Positions 9,382-18,179 of a stretch of DNA of 64,000 nucleotides are shown piece after piece. The stretch covers positions 62,001-126,000 of the forward strand of contig NZ_AUGO01000009.1 in assembly GCF_000422705.1 (NCBI RefSeq). The letters are read 5' to 3'. This stretch comes from Flavobacterium soli DSM 19725. GTDB lineage: Bacteria; Bacteroidota; Bacteroidia; Flavobacteriales; Flavobacteriaceae. The notes beneath the pieces were generated by a model. That model was not told the DNA's origin. It searched no databases and worked only from the letters and a program-made list of their open reading frames with translations. Positions within the stretch are counted from its first letter, which is position 1. Every line of letters starts with the position of its first letter. A program made the position numbers and the translations under genes.

Positions 9382-9448
9382 AAACAAAAAAACCTTCTCA
9401 TTACGAGAAGGTTTCTTGTGAAGGCAGAAGGATTCGAACCTTCGACCG
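9382..9448. repeat. 67-bp direct repeat, left copy
   Basis: Bases 9382-9448 are identical to 9756-9822. The repeat holds the tRNA terminator hairpin, the 3' acceptor strand, the T arm and the variable-loop edge of a tRNA. Identity stops exactly where the anticodon arms begin to differ. Confidence 0.92.
9384..9413 (-). terminator. Terminator hairpin, left copy
   Basis: On the minus strand AACCTTCTC, a 5-base loop and GAGAAGGTT are followed by a T run. This duplicates the hairpin at 9758-9787 and would end transcripts of the GIY-YIG gene and tRNA fragment. Confidence 0.85.
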
Positions 9449-9475
9449 TCCCGATTGGAAATCGGATGCCCTACT
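9419..9475 (-). pseudogene. tRNA 3' fragment (anticodon loop reads TCC, Gly-like); 5' half missing
   Basis: On the minus strand this reads from the end of a D loop through an anticodon arm (stem TCCGA/TCGGG, loop TTTCCAA, apparent anticodon TCC), a variable loop, a complete T arm (GGTTCGAATCC) and the 3' acceptor strand TGCCTTC with discriminator A. No 5' acceptor strand or 5' D-stem precedes it; that place is taken by the end of the GIY-YIG gene. The T arm and 3' strand equal those of the neighbouring tRNA-Arg, but the anticodon arm differs. It cannot fold as a normal tRNA. Confidence 0.8.
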
Positions 9476-9486
9476 TAATAATCTAT

Positions 9487-9744
<258 letters not shown>

Positions 9745-9755
9745 CTATTAGTGTG

Positions 9756-9792
9756 AAACAAAAAAACCTTCTCATTACGAGAAGGTTTCTTG

Positions 9793-9822
<30 letters not shown>
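9756..9822. repeat. 67-bp direct repeat, right copy
   Basis: Identical to 9382-9448. This copy covers the terminator and 3' end of the intact tRNA-Arg and is probably the original locus. Confidence 0.92.
9758..9787 (-). terminator. Terminator of the tRNA cluster
   Basis: On the minus strand, AACCTTCTC/GAGAAGGTT arms with a 5-base loop followed by a T run, a few bases after the tRNA-Arg 3' end. Confidence 0.88.
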
Positions 9823-9866
<44 letters not shown>

Positions 9867-9905
9867 ATTTATCTTTTAAAACTTAAATGGAAAAAGTTTA
9901 TTTTG

Positions 9906-9980
9906 TCGGGGTGGCAGGATTCGAACCTGCGGCCTCCTGCTCCCAAAGCAGGCGCGATAACCGGGCTACGCTACACCCCG
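9906..9980 (-). tRNA. tRNA-Pro (anticodon TGG)
   Basis: A 75-nt cloverleaf on the minus strand. Acceptor CGGGGTG pairs with CACCCCG, discriminator A, anticodon stem CCTGC/GCAGG with loop TTTGGGA (TGG), T arm GGTTCGAATCC. It lies between tRNA-Ser and tRNA-Arg. Confidence 0.95.
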
Positions 9981-9993
9981 AGGTGCAAAAAAG

Positions 9994-10080
9994 CGGAGAG
10001 TAAGGGATTCGAACCCTTGGTACAGTTTCCCATACGCATGTTTAGCAAACATGTCCTTTCGGCCACTCAGGCAACTCTCC
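9994..10080 (-). tRNA. tRNA-Ser (anticodon GCT)
   Basis: An 87-nt class II tRNA on the minus strand with a long variable arm. Acceptor GGAGAGT pairs with ACTCTCC, anticodon stem CATGT/ACATG with loop TTGCTAA (GCT), variable arm GTATGGGAAACTGTAC, and T arm GGGTTCGAATCCC. First gene of the tRNA cluster. Confidence 0.95.
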
Positions 10081-10114
10081 AATGCTCAATGAACGTATAT
10101 CTTTTAAGCGGTTG

Positions 10115-10145
10115 CAAATGTAGGGTATCATTCTATATTCTACAA
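10115..10145 (-). promoter_or_regulatory. Promoter of the Ser-Pro-Arg tRNA cluster
   Basis: On the minus strand TTG (10143-10145) and TACATTTG (10115-10122) are 20 bases apart, matching the Bacteroidetes -33/-7 pattern. The -7 box ends about 35 bases before tRNA-Ser. Confidence 0.6.
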
Positions 10146-10445
10146 CAAAAAAAACGTTTTTTTTATACTTTTTTTTCATTCTCTTTAAAAACACCTCACA
10201 ATCAATCGAATACTATTTATAATATTTTATATGATTTTTCTTAAGAGATAATTTTTGTCTTATTTTGAAGAAAATCCAATAAGAATTGCTGTTGATAATT
10301 AAGTCTCTTACTTTTTATAATAACATTATCTTAAAATTTATATTTACTTTAAAAGACAGGTTTTTTTTGAAGTAAATATAATTACAGGTTCATAAATACT
10401 AAAAAATTGATTAAATTCGCAACTTAAATAAACAATCAACGTGTT
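10146..10445. other. AT-rich intergenic region before the thiolase gene
   Basis: About 300 very AT-rich bases with no convincing gene. TAAATTCG at 10412-10419 is one base off the TAnnTTTG box and could drive the thiolase gene. I see no other structure. Confidence 0.5.
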
Positions 10446-11624
10446 ATGAATAAAAAAGTTGTAATCGTTTCGGCTGTAAGAACGCCGATCGGAAGTTTTA
10501 TGGGTGCTTTATCTACTGTTACCGCACCACAATTAGGTGCTGTAGCAATAAAAGGTGCTTTGGAAAAAATAAATTTAGACCCAAATTCAGTTGATGAAGT
10601 TTTAATGGGCAATGTTGTTCAGGCAGGTGTTGGACAAGCTCCTGCAAGACAAGCGGCTCTTTTGGCGGGTTTGCCAAATACTGTTATTGCAACAACTATA
10701 AATAAAGTTTGTGCTTCTGGAATGAAAGCCGTTATGCAAGGTGCTCAAGCTATTATGGCTGGAGATGCTGAGATTATAGTTGCAGGCGGAATGGAAAACA
10801 TGAGTTTGATACCACATTATGTACACCTTAGAAATGGCTACAAATTTGGTCCAGCTTCAATGGTTGACGGTATGCAAAAAGATGGTCTTACTGATGCTTA
10901 CGACAATAATGCCATGGGAGTTTGTGCAGATTTATGTGCAACTGAATATAAAATCTCAAGAGAAGAACAGGATAATTTTGCAATTCAATCGTATGAGCGT
11001 TCTGCCAAAGCTTGGCATGCTGGAAAATTTGACAATGAAGTTGTTCCGGTTGCTGTTCCGCAAAGAAAAGGCGACCCAATTATGGTTACAAAAGATGAGG
11101 AATACACTAATGTGAAATTAGATAAGATTCCTGCTTTGAATCCAGTTTTCACAAAAGACGGAACTGTTACCGCTGCAAATGCATCAACAATTAATGATGG
11201 AGCTGCTGCTGTAGTTTTGATGAGTGAAGAAAAAGCATTGGCTTTAGGTTTAAAACCTTTGGCATATATCAAAAGTTATGCTGATGCTGCTCAAGAGCCA
11301 AAATGGTTCACCACATCTCCTGCAAAGGCTTTACCAAAAGCTTTAGACAAGGCTGGACTTGCAATTAGCGATGTTGACTTTTTTGAATTCAACGAAGCAT
11401 TCGCTGTTGTTGGATTAGCAAATGCAAAAATTTTAGGTCTTGATAACGACAAAGTAAACGTTAATGGTGGGGCTGTTTCCTTGGGCCATCCTCTTGGATG
11501 TTCAGGAGTTAGAATCATTGTAACACTTCTTAATGTATTGGAACAAAACAATGCCAAAATTGGTGCTGCAGCTATCTGTAATGGTGGTGGTGGTGCTTCT
11601 GCAATTGTGATCGAAAGAGCATAA
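10446..11624 (+). CDS. Acetyl-CoA C-acyltransferase (thiolase)
   Basis: A 392-aa thiolase, the usual length. The acyl-accepting Cys89 lies in NKVCASGMKAV, the catalytic His348 in SLGHPLGCSG, and the second Cys378 in ICNGGGGASA. Thiolases either condense two acetyl-CoA or cleave 3-ketoacyl-CoA. The sequence looks most like the biosynthetic/acetoacetyl-CoA type (AtoB/ThlA/PhaA), but substrate range cannot be read with certainty. The gene is single, without fadB- or phaB-like neighbours. HMG-CoA lyase and leucine dehydrogenase elsewhere in the window fit a role in ketogenic amino-acid or acyl-CoA breakdown. Confidence 0.93.
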   Translation: MNKKVVIVSAVRTPIGSFMGALSTVTAPQLGAVAIKGALEKINLDPNSVDEVLMGNVVQAGVGQAPARQAALLAGLPNTVIATTINKVCASGMKAVMQGAQAIMAGDAEIIVAGGMENMSLIPHYVHLRNGYKFGPASMVDGMQKDGLTDAYDNNAMGVCADLCATEYKISREEQDNFAIQSYERSAKAWHAGKFDNEVVPVAVPQRKGDPIMVTKDEEYTNVKLDKIPALNPVFTKDGTVTAANASTINDGAAAVVLMSEEKALALGLKPLAYIKSYADAAQEPKWFTTSPAKALPKALDKAGLAISDVDFFEFNEAFAVVGLANAKILGLDNDKVNVNGGAVSLGHPLGCSGVRIIVTLLNVLEQNNAKIGAAAICNGGGGASAIVIERA

Positions 11625-11633
11625 AATTTTTTA

Positions 11634-11641
11634 TATCTTTG
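11634..11641 (+). promoter_or_regulatory. Candidate -7 box for the NlpC/P60 gene
   Basis: TATCTTTG matches TAnnTTTG exactly. It is followed by a long palindrome (11642-11703) that would form a hairpin at the 5' end of the transcript. Confidence 0.45.
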
Positions 11642-11703
11642 AATGATGAATTTTAGATTTTAAATGATTATTTTTCATTTTTAAAATTTAAGATTCATCA
11701 TTT
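11642..11703. repeat. Long intergenic palindrome (62 bp)
   Basis: The left arm starts AATGATGAATTTTAGATTTT and the right arm ends TTTAAGATTCATCATTT. They pair over about 26 bases with few mismatches around a short AT loop. It lies between thiolase and the NlpC/P60 gene. It may end thiolase transcription, but no T tract follows immediately. Confidence 0.7.
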
Positions 11704-11722
11704 ATAATTTAAAGCAAACTGA

Positions 11723-12487
11723 ATGTTCGGAATTTGTAATCTGGCCAACATCCCATTGAGATTTGAACCAAGCGATCGAAGCGAAATTGTTTCCCAAGTG
11801 TTATTTGGAGAACATTTTATAGTATTGGAACAAGAGAAGCAATGGACAAAAGTAAAACTTCAGTTTGATGAATATGAAGGCTGGATTGACACAAAACAAT
11901 ACCAACCTATTTCCGAGGCTGAATACAACCAGCTTTCTACAGATGCAATCATTCTGAATTCAGATTTGGTAGAATATGTTTCTGCTCCAAATAATCTGTT
12001 GATGCCAATTCCACTTGGCTCTTCTTTATCATTTCTAAATCATACTGAAATCAATAAGGAAAATTTTGATTTCGAAGGTATGAAAATAAGTGGTATCAAA
12101 CCAAAATCAAATTTGATAAACACCGCTTTTATGTACATGAACGCTCCCTATTTATGGGGTGGAAAAACACCTTTTGGGATTGATTGTTCGGGCTTCACAC
12201 AGATGGTTTACAAACTGAATGGATATAAGCTTTTGCGAGACGCTTCACAACAAGCAACACAAGGCGAAGCGTTAAGTTTTATTGAAGAAAGTGAGCCAGG
12301 AGATTTAGCTTTTTTTGATAACGAAGAAGGACGAATCATTCACGTTGGCATCATTATGGATGAAAATTATATCATTCATGCAAGTGGAAAAGTGAGAATT
12401 GACCGATTGGACCATCTTGGGATTTTTAATGCCGATATCAACCGTCATACCCACAAATTAAGGGTTATCAAGAAAATCATAGATTAA
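11723..12487 (+). CDS. C40 family peptidase (NlpC/P60) with N-terminal SH3-like domain
   Basis: A 254-aa protein. Residues 1-60 form a bacterial SH3-like domain, followed by a second SH3-like stretch. The NlpC/P60 catalytic domain occupies about 130-254. The catalytic Cys155 is in FGIDCSGF, His207 in IIHVGII and His219 in IIHASG. Such enzymes cleave the gamma-D-Glu-diaminopimelate bond in peptidoglycan peptides. No signal peptide is visible, so it may act on turnover products in the cytoplasm, as YkfC-type relatives do. It ends just before a bidirectional terminator. Confidence 0.92.
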   Translation: MFGICNLANIPLRFEPSDRSEIVSQVLFGEHFIVLEQEKQWTKVKLQFDEYEGWIDTKQYQPISEAEYNQLSTDAIILNSDLVEYVSAPNNLLMPIPLGSSLSFLNHTEINKENFDFEGMKISGIKPKSNLINTAFMYMNAPYLWGGKTPFGIDCSGFTQMVYKLNGYKLLRDASQQATQGEALSFIEESEPGDLAFFDNEEGRIIHVGIIMDENYIIHASGKVRIDRLDHLGIFNADINRHTHKLRVIKKIID

Positions 12488-12512
12488 AAAAAAAGCCTCA
12501 AAGGGCTTTTTT
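12487..12512. terminator. Bidirectional terminator
   Basis: AAAAAGCC and GGCTTTTT flank a 6-base loop, with A and T tracts on both sides. It separates the convergent NlpC/P60 gene and the lipoprotein gene at 12513-12983. Confidence 0.85.
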
Positions 12513-12983
12513 CTATTTACAATCTACTTTTGACAACACAATTTTACTGTCGAAAAAGAGCTTTTTCTTGTCCTTGAAAACGGTCTTACCGTCTTTTTCT
12601 TCCACATCACCATATCCTTCAATAAAAATATTTCCTTTTTTAAGAAATACCACTTCTCTAACAGAAGATTTTCCTTCGGACATAAAAGTATAATCGGCAA
12701 AAAGTGTATCACCTTTGAAGTTTCCAACAAGCGTTCCTTGATTCTTATCTTTTTCGAAGAAATTATATTGCAATTCGCCTGATTCAAGGCTGCTGTCTTT
12801 TACAGAAATGGTTAACGAAATTGTATCTTGCTTTAAAGCCACTGCATAACATTCCTTAACAGCTTCTTCTTCGATTTCCATTTCTTCTTGAACGGTTGGA
12901 ACCACAACTTCTTCCTTTGGATCATTCTTGCACGAAATTAATGTAGCAAAAAAAATAAGACTTCCTATAATTGATTTTTTCAT
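12513..12983 (-). CDS. Hypothetical lipoprotein
   Basis: A 156-aa protein with a clear lipobox (FFATLISCKND, Cys19). A Glu/Val-rich linker is followed by a beta-rich region with motifs such as GTLVGNFKGDTLFADYTF, a pattern common in small Bacteroidetes lipoproteins. No enzyme motif is visible. Probably attached to a membrane facing the periplasm. Function unknown. Confidence 0.8.
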   Translation of the reverse strand: MKKSIIGSLIFFATLISCKNDPKEEVVVPTVQEEMEIEEEAVKECYAVALKQDTISLTISVKDSSLESGELQYNFFEKDKNQGTLVGNFKGDTLFADYTFMSEGKSSVREVVFLKKGNIFIEGYGDVEEKDGKTVFKDKKKLFFDSKIVLSKVDCK

Positions 12984-13065
12984 TGTTTAATGCATTGGGG
13001 TTTGAAATATAAAAGTACGAAACTATTCTTTATGTTCTTTTAAATTAAAAAGGGTTTTCTCATTC

Positions 13066-13100
13066 AAAAAAAAATCCATCAACACATGTTAATGGATTTT
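13066..13100 (-). terminator. Terminator after the PLP-dependent acyltransferase gene
   Basis: On the minus strand AAAATCCATTAAC and GTTGATGGATTTT pair and run into nine T residues, about 30 bases after the stop at 13130. Confidence 0.85.
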
Positions 13101-13129
13101 GTTCTAGTTTTATTTTTTAGATCCTAAAA

Positions 13130-14389
13130 TTAAGATACGTCAACCGTTGTGGCCTCGGCAATCTTTTTATAAGTTCCGTTTTCTAATTTTTCTCGGATAG
13201 CTTCAAATGCTGAAAGCGTTTCATCAATATCAGCCAATGTATGAGAAGAAGTAGGAATCATTCTCAATAGGATAATACCTTTAGGAATTACAGGATATAC
13301 CACAATTGAAAGGAAAATACCATAATTTTCTCTCAAATCATTTACCATCACCATTGCTTCCGGAATACTTCCTTCTAAATAAACTGGTGTTACACAAGTA
13401 TTTGTATCTCCAATATTAAATCCTCTAGATTTTAATCCGCTTTGCAATGCATTTACATTTTCCCACAGCTTATCTTTTAATTCTGGATGATTTCTCAATA
13501 ATTCCAAACGCTTCAAAGCTCCGACAGTTTGAATCATTGGTAATGATTTTGCAAACATTTGAGAACGAAGATTATATTTCAAATAATCGATAATATCTTT
13601 ATCTGCAGCTATAAAAGCTCCGATACTAGCCATTGATTTAGCAAAAGTCGAGAAATAAACATCAATTCCATCTTGACAACCTTGCTCCTCACCTGCTCCA
13701 GCACCTGTTTTTCCAAGTGTTCCAAAACCATGTGCATCATCAACCAAAAGACGGAAATTGTATTTTTCCTTCATGGCTACAATTTCTTTCAATTTTCCTT
13801 GCTGACCACGCATTCCGAAAACACCTTCGGTAATAAAAAGAATTCCACCACCTGTTTCTGTTGCCATTTTCGTAGCACGTTGCAGGTTTTTTTCCATACT
13901 TTCTAAATCATTGTGCTTATAGGTAAAACGTTTACCCATGTGCAAACGAACACCATCAATAATGCAAGCGTGTGCATCAACATCATACACGATAATATCA
14001 TTTTTTGTAACCAATGCATCAATAGTTGACATGATTCCTTGGTAACCGAAATTCAACAAATAAGCCGATTCTTTCATCACAAAAGCTGCCAATTCATTTT
14101 CTAGTTGTTCGTGAATAGTAGTATGTCCCGACATCATTCTGGCTCCCATTGGATAAGCTGCACCGTATTGGATTGCCGCATCAGCATCTGCTTTTCGAAC
14201 TTCAGGATGGTTTGCTAATCCTAAATAATCGTTCAAACTCCAGTTTAGAATATCTTTTCCGTGAAATTGCATTCTTGGTCCAAGTTCTCCTTCAAGTTTA
14301 GGAAAAACATAATAACCTTCGGCTTGTGAAGCCCATTTTCCTAATGGACCTTTATTGTTTTGGATTCTTTCGAATAAATCTTTTACCAT
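13130..14389 (-). CDS. Alpha-oxoamine synthase family enzyme (serine palmitoyltransferase or cysteate acyltransferase/capnine synthase)
   Basis: A 419-aa PLP-dependent fold-type I enzyme. H140 (DAHACIIDG) stacks on the cofactor, DDAHG (D217-H220) binds its ring nitrogen, and K251 in STFAKSMASIG forms the Schiff base. The family joins an amino acid to an acyl thioester with loss of CO2. In Bacteroidetes close relatives use serine (sphingolipids) or cysteate (capnine-type sulfonolipids of gliding bacteria), and I cannot tell these apart by eye. The ATG at 14389 is chosen because a perfect -7 box lies just upstream; the frame extends 58 codons further to 14563 but across that promoter. Confidence 0.88.
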   Translation of the reverse strand: MVKDLFERIQNNKGPLGKWASQAEGYYVFPKLEGELGPRMQFHGKDILNWSLNDYLGLANHPEVRKADADAAIQYGAAYPMGARMMSGHTTIHEQLENELAAFVMKESAYLLNFGYQGIMSTIDALVTKNDIIVYDVDAHACIIDGVRLHMGKRFTYKHNDLESMEKNLQRATKMATETGGGILFITEGVFGMRGQQGKLKEIVAMKEKYNFRLLVDDAHGFGTLGKTGAGAGEEQGCQDGIDVYFSTFAKSMASIGAFIAADKDIIDYLKYNLRSQMFAKSLPMIQTVGALKRLELLRNHPELKDKLWENVNALQSGLKSRGFNIGDTNTCVTPVYLEGSIPEAMVMVNDLRENYGIFLSIVVYPVIPKGIILLRMIPTSSHTLADIDETLSAFEAIREKLENGTYKKIAEATTVDVS

Positions 14390-14415
14390 GATTTTCTGTG
14401 TGTTAAAAAACGTGG

Positions 14416-14423
14416 CAAAAATA
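14416..14423 (-). promoter_or_regulatory. -7 box for the alpha-oxoamine synthase gene
   Basis: On the minus strand it reads TATTTTTG, matching TAnnTTTG, 27 bases before the ATG at 14389. It fixes the start and argues against the longer frame. Confidence 0.55.
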
Positions 14424-14583
14424 AGGATTTTAAAATAATTATGGGATGGGATTGGGAAATTTATTTTATGATGCAAAAGTTCATCAAATTGATGCTGTAT
14501 TTTTGACATATCACAAACAATAGTGCAAACCGAGGGTTGATAATTTTCAATATCGATTTGCACTATGTTTTACTTGGAAGATA

Positions 14584-15993
14584 TTATTTTTTTACAACTT
14601 TCTTACTATATTTATTTCCATTACTATCAACCAAATTGACAATATAAACTCCTGATGCTAAATTCGACACATCAAGAGTTTTTTCATCTTGTTGAATGAA
14701 TTGTTTTCCTGATAAATCAACCAAAGTTAATGAAACTAAATTTTCCATTTCGATGAGAAGTTTGTCTGAAACTGGGTTTGGATAGATTTTGATTTCTTCA
14801 ATTGAATATTTTTCTATTACTAATGCTTCGGGATCAAATTTTTTAACATTAAACTTGTATTGGTTGGGATTTTCTCCTAACACTGTACCCCGATAAACAA
14901 TATATACATTAGAATCAGAATCTTTTGCCAAAGATGATGTTGTGTTTATATTACTAGATGCTTCTGCAATATCATTTCCATTTTGACCTACATAACTCCA
15001 ATTATTGCCGTCATATTTTTTAACTTCAATAAAACTTCCAACACCCCCTATACTTCTATAATAGCTTACAAAAAGCTCATCCTCAACAGAAAGCAAATTG
15101 ATATCAGCAACATTTTCATTTGGATATTGAAATGTGAGTTGTTCTGAACCCACTATTTGCCATACTCCACCAACATATTGGAACGTTTTTAAATATCGTT
15201 CTCCCGAAAAAAATGAGCCTTCAAAAGTAATTACGGAAAAAACAGGCAAACCACTGTTATCAAAAGTAATGTTTGAAGTGATGCTGTTAAATAAATTTGT
15301 TCCGTTAACCAAATTAGTTGAGCCAAGAATTTCCCAGTTATCAATAGTAGTAGAATATTTTGCAACTTCTAAATTATAATTACTGTTTCCAATAGATAAA
15401 ACCAGAACTTCTCCTAGCGAATTTACACCAAACTGAACTGCCGAGGCATTTGTTCCATTTATTAAGACATGACCTAACTCCGACCAAGTATTTAAACCTG
15501 ATTGAAATTTATAGACCTTAACTCCTCCAGAATATTCACTAGAAAAAGCTAAGTAGTAGTTATTTGAAGCATCGATTCCAAAACCTTGGAACCTCCAAAA
15601 TTGATTTGGCATTGCGATTGATGTTGCAGAATACCAAGAATTTCCATCATATCGCTTCAAGACTATTACATGTTCACCATCAACTACTGTCTGTACGGCT
15701 TGAATTAAATGATTATTGGAATCTGTTTGTATATATTGCTTTGCAATCCCGTTGGGATACAGTGTAGGACTATTGTCTTGCCAAATTTCTGATGAGTAGG
15801 TATATAAAATAGAGCTATAAGGACTTGTTGAGTTACTTAAATTACCGATAAATAAATTGTCACCAGCTACTTTAAGTTGAAAATTTCCTCCTTCTACATC
15901 ATTGGTAAATATAAATGGCTGTCCTACATTAATCCAATTTTGTGCTGTAACTACTCCTGAAAGCAGCAGTACAAATGATACTATTTTGTTCAT
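14584..15993 (-). CDS. Secreted protein with T9SS type A sorting domain
   Basis: A 469-aa protein with a signal peptide (cleavage near GVVTA-Q). The body is a beta-rich, propeller-like array of W/Y/G-rich repeats (patterns like YDGNSWYSAT and YDGNNWSYVG, about residues 40-390). The last 75 residues are a classical type A sorting tail: IYPNPVSDKLLIE, LVDLSGKQF, SGVYIVNLVDSNG, ending KKVVKK. T9SS exports such proteins and attaches them to the surface or releases them. The ATG at 15993 opens the signal peptide; an upstream ATG at 16032 gives a poorer one. Cargo function unknown. Confidence 0.9.
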   Translation of the reverse strand: MNKIVSFVLLLSGVVTAQNWINVGQPFIFTNDVEGGNFQLKVAGDNLFIGNLSNSTSPYSSILYTYSSEIWQDNSPTLYPNGIAKQYIQTDSNNHLIQAVQTVVDGEHVIVLKRYDGNSWYSATSIAMPNQFWRFQGFGIDASNNYYLAFSSEYSGGVKVYKFQSGLNTWSELGHVLINGTNASAVQFGVNSLGEVLVLSIGNSNYNLEVAKYSTTIDNWEILGSTNLVNGTNLFNSITSNITFDNSGLPVFSVITFEGSFFSGERYLKTFQYVGGVWQIVGSEQLTFQYPNENVADINLLSVEDELFVSYYRSIGGVGSFIEVKKYDGNNWSYVGQNGNDIAEASSNINTTSSLAKDSDSNVYIVYRGTVLGENPNQYKFNVKKFDPEALVIEKYSIEEIKIYPNPVSDKLLIEMENLVSLTLVDLSGKQFIQQDEKTLDVSNLASGVYIVNLVDSNGNKYSKKVVKK

Positions 15994-16084
15994 AAAGTTT
16001 AAAATTAATACCACAAATTTCATCAATTTCAAAAAACAAAAAAATACCTACTATTAGGTATTTTATTACACACCTATAAGTAGC

Positions 16085-16092
16085 TATTTTTG
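16085..16092 (+). promoter_or_regulatory. Candidate -7 box for the PAS-LuxR regulator gene
   Basis: TATTTTTG matches TAnnTTTG, 66 bases before the ATG at 16159, in the divergent region facing the T9SS protein gene. Confidence 0.4.
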
Positions 16093-16158
16093 AATCATAA
16101 AAAAAACATTCAATTCAATTCCTAAATGAACTATTTTTTACCCTAACCTATTTCAATT

Positions 16159-16941
16159 ATGAGGAGTACCCCAAATTCAGAAATTATTGTTTTTGATACG
16201 GCAAAAAAAATTTGGAGCCAAATTGCCAAGAATGGCATCGACCTCAATCCTAATTTCGAGCTGGAAGTACATAAAAAGCTACTCAATATTTTTCAAGTAG
16301 GAGATTATTATCACTACATATTCAATTGTAGCAAACAGCAAATGGAATATGTGAATGAAAACATATCCAACGTTTTGGGTTATCAACCAGAAGAGTTTAA
16401 AATTGATTTTTTGTTAGAGAATATTCATCCTGATGATTTGGTATATTTTATCAACTTTGAAAATACGGTCACGAAATTCTTCACCAATTTACCACCTGAT
16501 AAAGTCCTTAAATACAAGGTAAGATATGACTACAGAATCAAGAAAATTGATGGAACTTATATCCGGATATTACAACAAGTTGTGACGATTCAAAGCGATG
16601 AAAATGGTGCCGTAATTAGGGTTTTAGGAGTTCATACCGATATTTCGCATTTAAAACAAAACAATGGCTCAACCCTTTCTTTTATTGGTTTTGATGGAGA
16701 ACCATCCTATTTTGATGTAGAAATTAATACGATTTTCAAACCCTCAAAAGAAGTTTTTACAAAACGTGAAAAACAAATACTGAAACTCATCAGCGAAGGC
16801 AAAAGCAGTGCCGAAATTGCTAGAACACTCTGCATCAGCAAATTTACTGTTGATGGACATCGGAAAAATCTATTGAAAAAATCATCAACTAATAATATTT
16901 CGGAACTCATTACTAAGACTTTTCAAAACGGTTGGCTCTAA
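16159..16941 (+). CDS. PAS domain-containing LuxR-type transcriptional regulator
   Basis: A 260-aa regulator. Residues 50-165 form a PAS_3-type sensor domain (MEYVNENISNVLGYQPEEF, FLLENIHPDD, then DGTYIRILQQ and VLGVHTDISH). Residues 195-260 form a LuxR/GerE helix-turn-helix (FTKREKQILKLISEGKSSAE, then LCISKFTVDGHRKNLLKK). There is no receiver or membrane domain, so the PAS domain probably senses a cytoplasmic ligand. It is divergent from the T9SS cargo gene, which could be a target. Confidence 0.92.
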   Translation: MRSTPNSEIIVFDTAKKIWSQIAKNGIDLNPNFELEVHKKLLNIFQVGDYYHYIFNCSKQQMEYVNENISNVLGYQPEEFKIDFLLENIHPDDLVYFINFENTVTKFFTNLPPDKVLKYKVRYDYRIKKIDGTYIRILQQVVTIQSDENGAVIRVLGVHTDISHLKQNNGSTLSFIGFDGEPSYFDVEINTIFKPSKEVFTKREKQILKLISEGKSSAEIARTLCISKFTVDGHRKNLLKKSSTNNISELITKTFQNGWL

Positions 16942-16996
16942 ATAATTTTTGGAGGTTGTTTTTTTTACTTACTTTTATCCAACTTAAATTTAGGAA

Positions 16997-17800
16997 ATGT
17001 CACAAATCACCAAAGAACTCAAATTAGCCGTATTGATTGATGCCGATAACGTTCCGTACAGCAATGTAAAAGGAATGATGGAAGAAATTGCAAAATTTGG
17101 TACCCCAACAACCAAGAGAATTTATGCTGATTGGACACGACCTAATGCTAATGGTTGGAAAAATGTATTATTAGAACACGCCATCACTCCTATCCAGCAA
17201 TACAGCTACACGATGGGAAAAAATTCCTCCGATTCAGCCCTCATTATTGATGCTATGGATTTATTGTATTCCGGAAAACTGGACGGTTTTTGTATTGTTT
17301 CTAGCGACAGCGACTTTACTCGATTGGCAATTAGACTACGTGAATCCGGCATGAAAGTCATTGGAATAGGTGAACAAAAAACACCAAAACCTTTCATAAG
17401 TGCTTGTGACCGATTTATTTTTATCGAAGTATTGGATGGAGCTGTCAAGAAAAAAACACCAAAGAAAACAATTGAAACTGAAAACAAGAAAGTTGTCGAG
17501 AAAGTAAATACCAAGATTACTGAAAAGGTAACTCCAAAACCACTTAACAAGATTGACGAGCCAACAATAGAATTGATAGAATCGACAATTGAAGATATTG
17601 CAGATGATGACGGCTGGGCCTTCCTAGGTGATGTTGGAAATTTAATTGTTAAGAAAAAACCCGAATTCGATCCTCGAAATTATGGCTTTCAAAAACTAAC
17701 TCCAATGCTAAAATCGCTTACAGATATTTTAGAAATAGACGAACGCGAATCAGATAAAAGAAATATCAAACATGTTTTTGTTCGATTACGATTTAGTTAG
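16997..17800 (+). CDS. NYN domain ribonuclease-like protein with C-terminal LOTUS/OST-HTH domain
   Basis: A 267-aa protein. The N-terminal 140 residues form a NYN (PIN-like) domain: AVLIDADNVP, KRIYADWTRPN, SSDSALIIDAMDLL and FCIVSSDSDFTRLAIRL supply the acidic metal-binding residues. A charged Lys/Thr/Pro linker (about 150-190) leads to a C-terminal OST-HTH/LOTUS domain (DGWAFLGDVGNLIVKKKPEF, then YGFQKLTPMLKSL). Such proteins are predicted RNases or RNA-binding regulators. The DUF2809 gene begins 6 bases downstream. Confidence 0.9.
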   Translation: MSQITKELKLAVLIDADNVPYSNVKGMMEEIAKFGTPTTKRIYADWTRPNANGWKNVLLEHAITPIQQYSYTMGKNSSDSALIIDAMDLLYSGKLDGFCIVSSDSDFTRLAIRLRESGMKVIGIGEQKTPKPFISACDRFIFIEVLDGAVKKKTPKKTIETENKKVVEKVNTKITEKVTPKPLNKIDEPTIELIESTIEDIADDDGWAFLGDVGNLIVKKKPEFDPRNYGFQKLTPMLKSLTDILEIDERESDKRNIKHVFVRLRFS

Positions 17801-17806
17801 AATCGC

Positions 17807-18178
17807 ATGCAACAAAACAGGTTTTCCCATCTCATCATTGTTTTTATAGTCATTGCATTAGGGCTTTTTTCAAGAAAAATTGAGGTTATCCCTCTTTTTG
17901 TTGGTGATTTGCTCTATGCTGTAATGATTTATTTTGGAATCCGATTTCTGTATATTTCCTTACCTAAAACAAAATCGGCAATTATAGCATTGATAATTTG
18001 TTATAGCATTGAACTTTTGCAACTTTATAATGCAAATTGGATGGCAGCCTTACGCAATACCTTTTTTGGACGATATGTTTTGGGTCAAGGCTTTTTGTGG
18101 AGTGATATTTTAGCCTACAGTTTTGGAATTATACTTGCTTATATTGCAGAATCAGTTTTGTTTTCGAAAGAAAAATAA
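17807..18178 (+). CDS. DUF2809 family membrane protein
   Basis: A 123-aa protein with four predicted membrane helices and the conserved core CYSIELLQLY, RNTFFGRYVLGQGFLWSDIL and LAYIAES typical of DUF2809. It starts 6 bases after the NYN-LOTUS gene and is probably co-transcribed. Its stop is nearly adjacent to the stop of the convergent gene at 18180. Function unknown. Confidence 0.85.
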   Translation: MQQNRFSHLIIVFIVIALGLFSRKIEVIPLFVGDLLYAVMIYFGIRFLYISLPKTKSAIIALIICYSIELLQLYNANWMAALRNTFFGRYVLGQGFLWSDILAYSFGIILAYIAESVLFSKEK

Positions 18179-18179
18179 C

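Noticed and set aside
14390-14563. N-terminal extension of the alpha-oxoamine synthase by 58 codons
   Set aside because: The added sequence lies upstream of a perfect -7 promoter box, has no similarity to the family, and the inner ATG gives the expected start.
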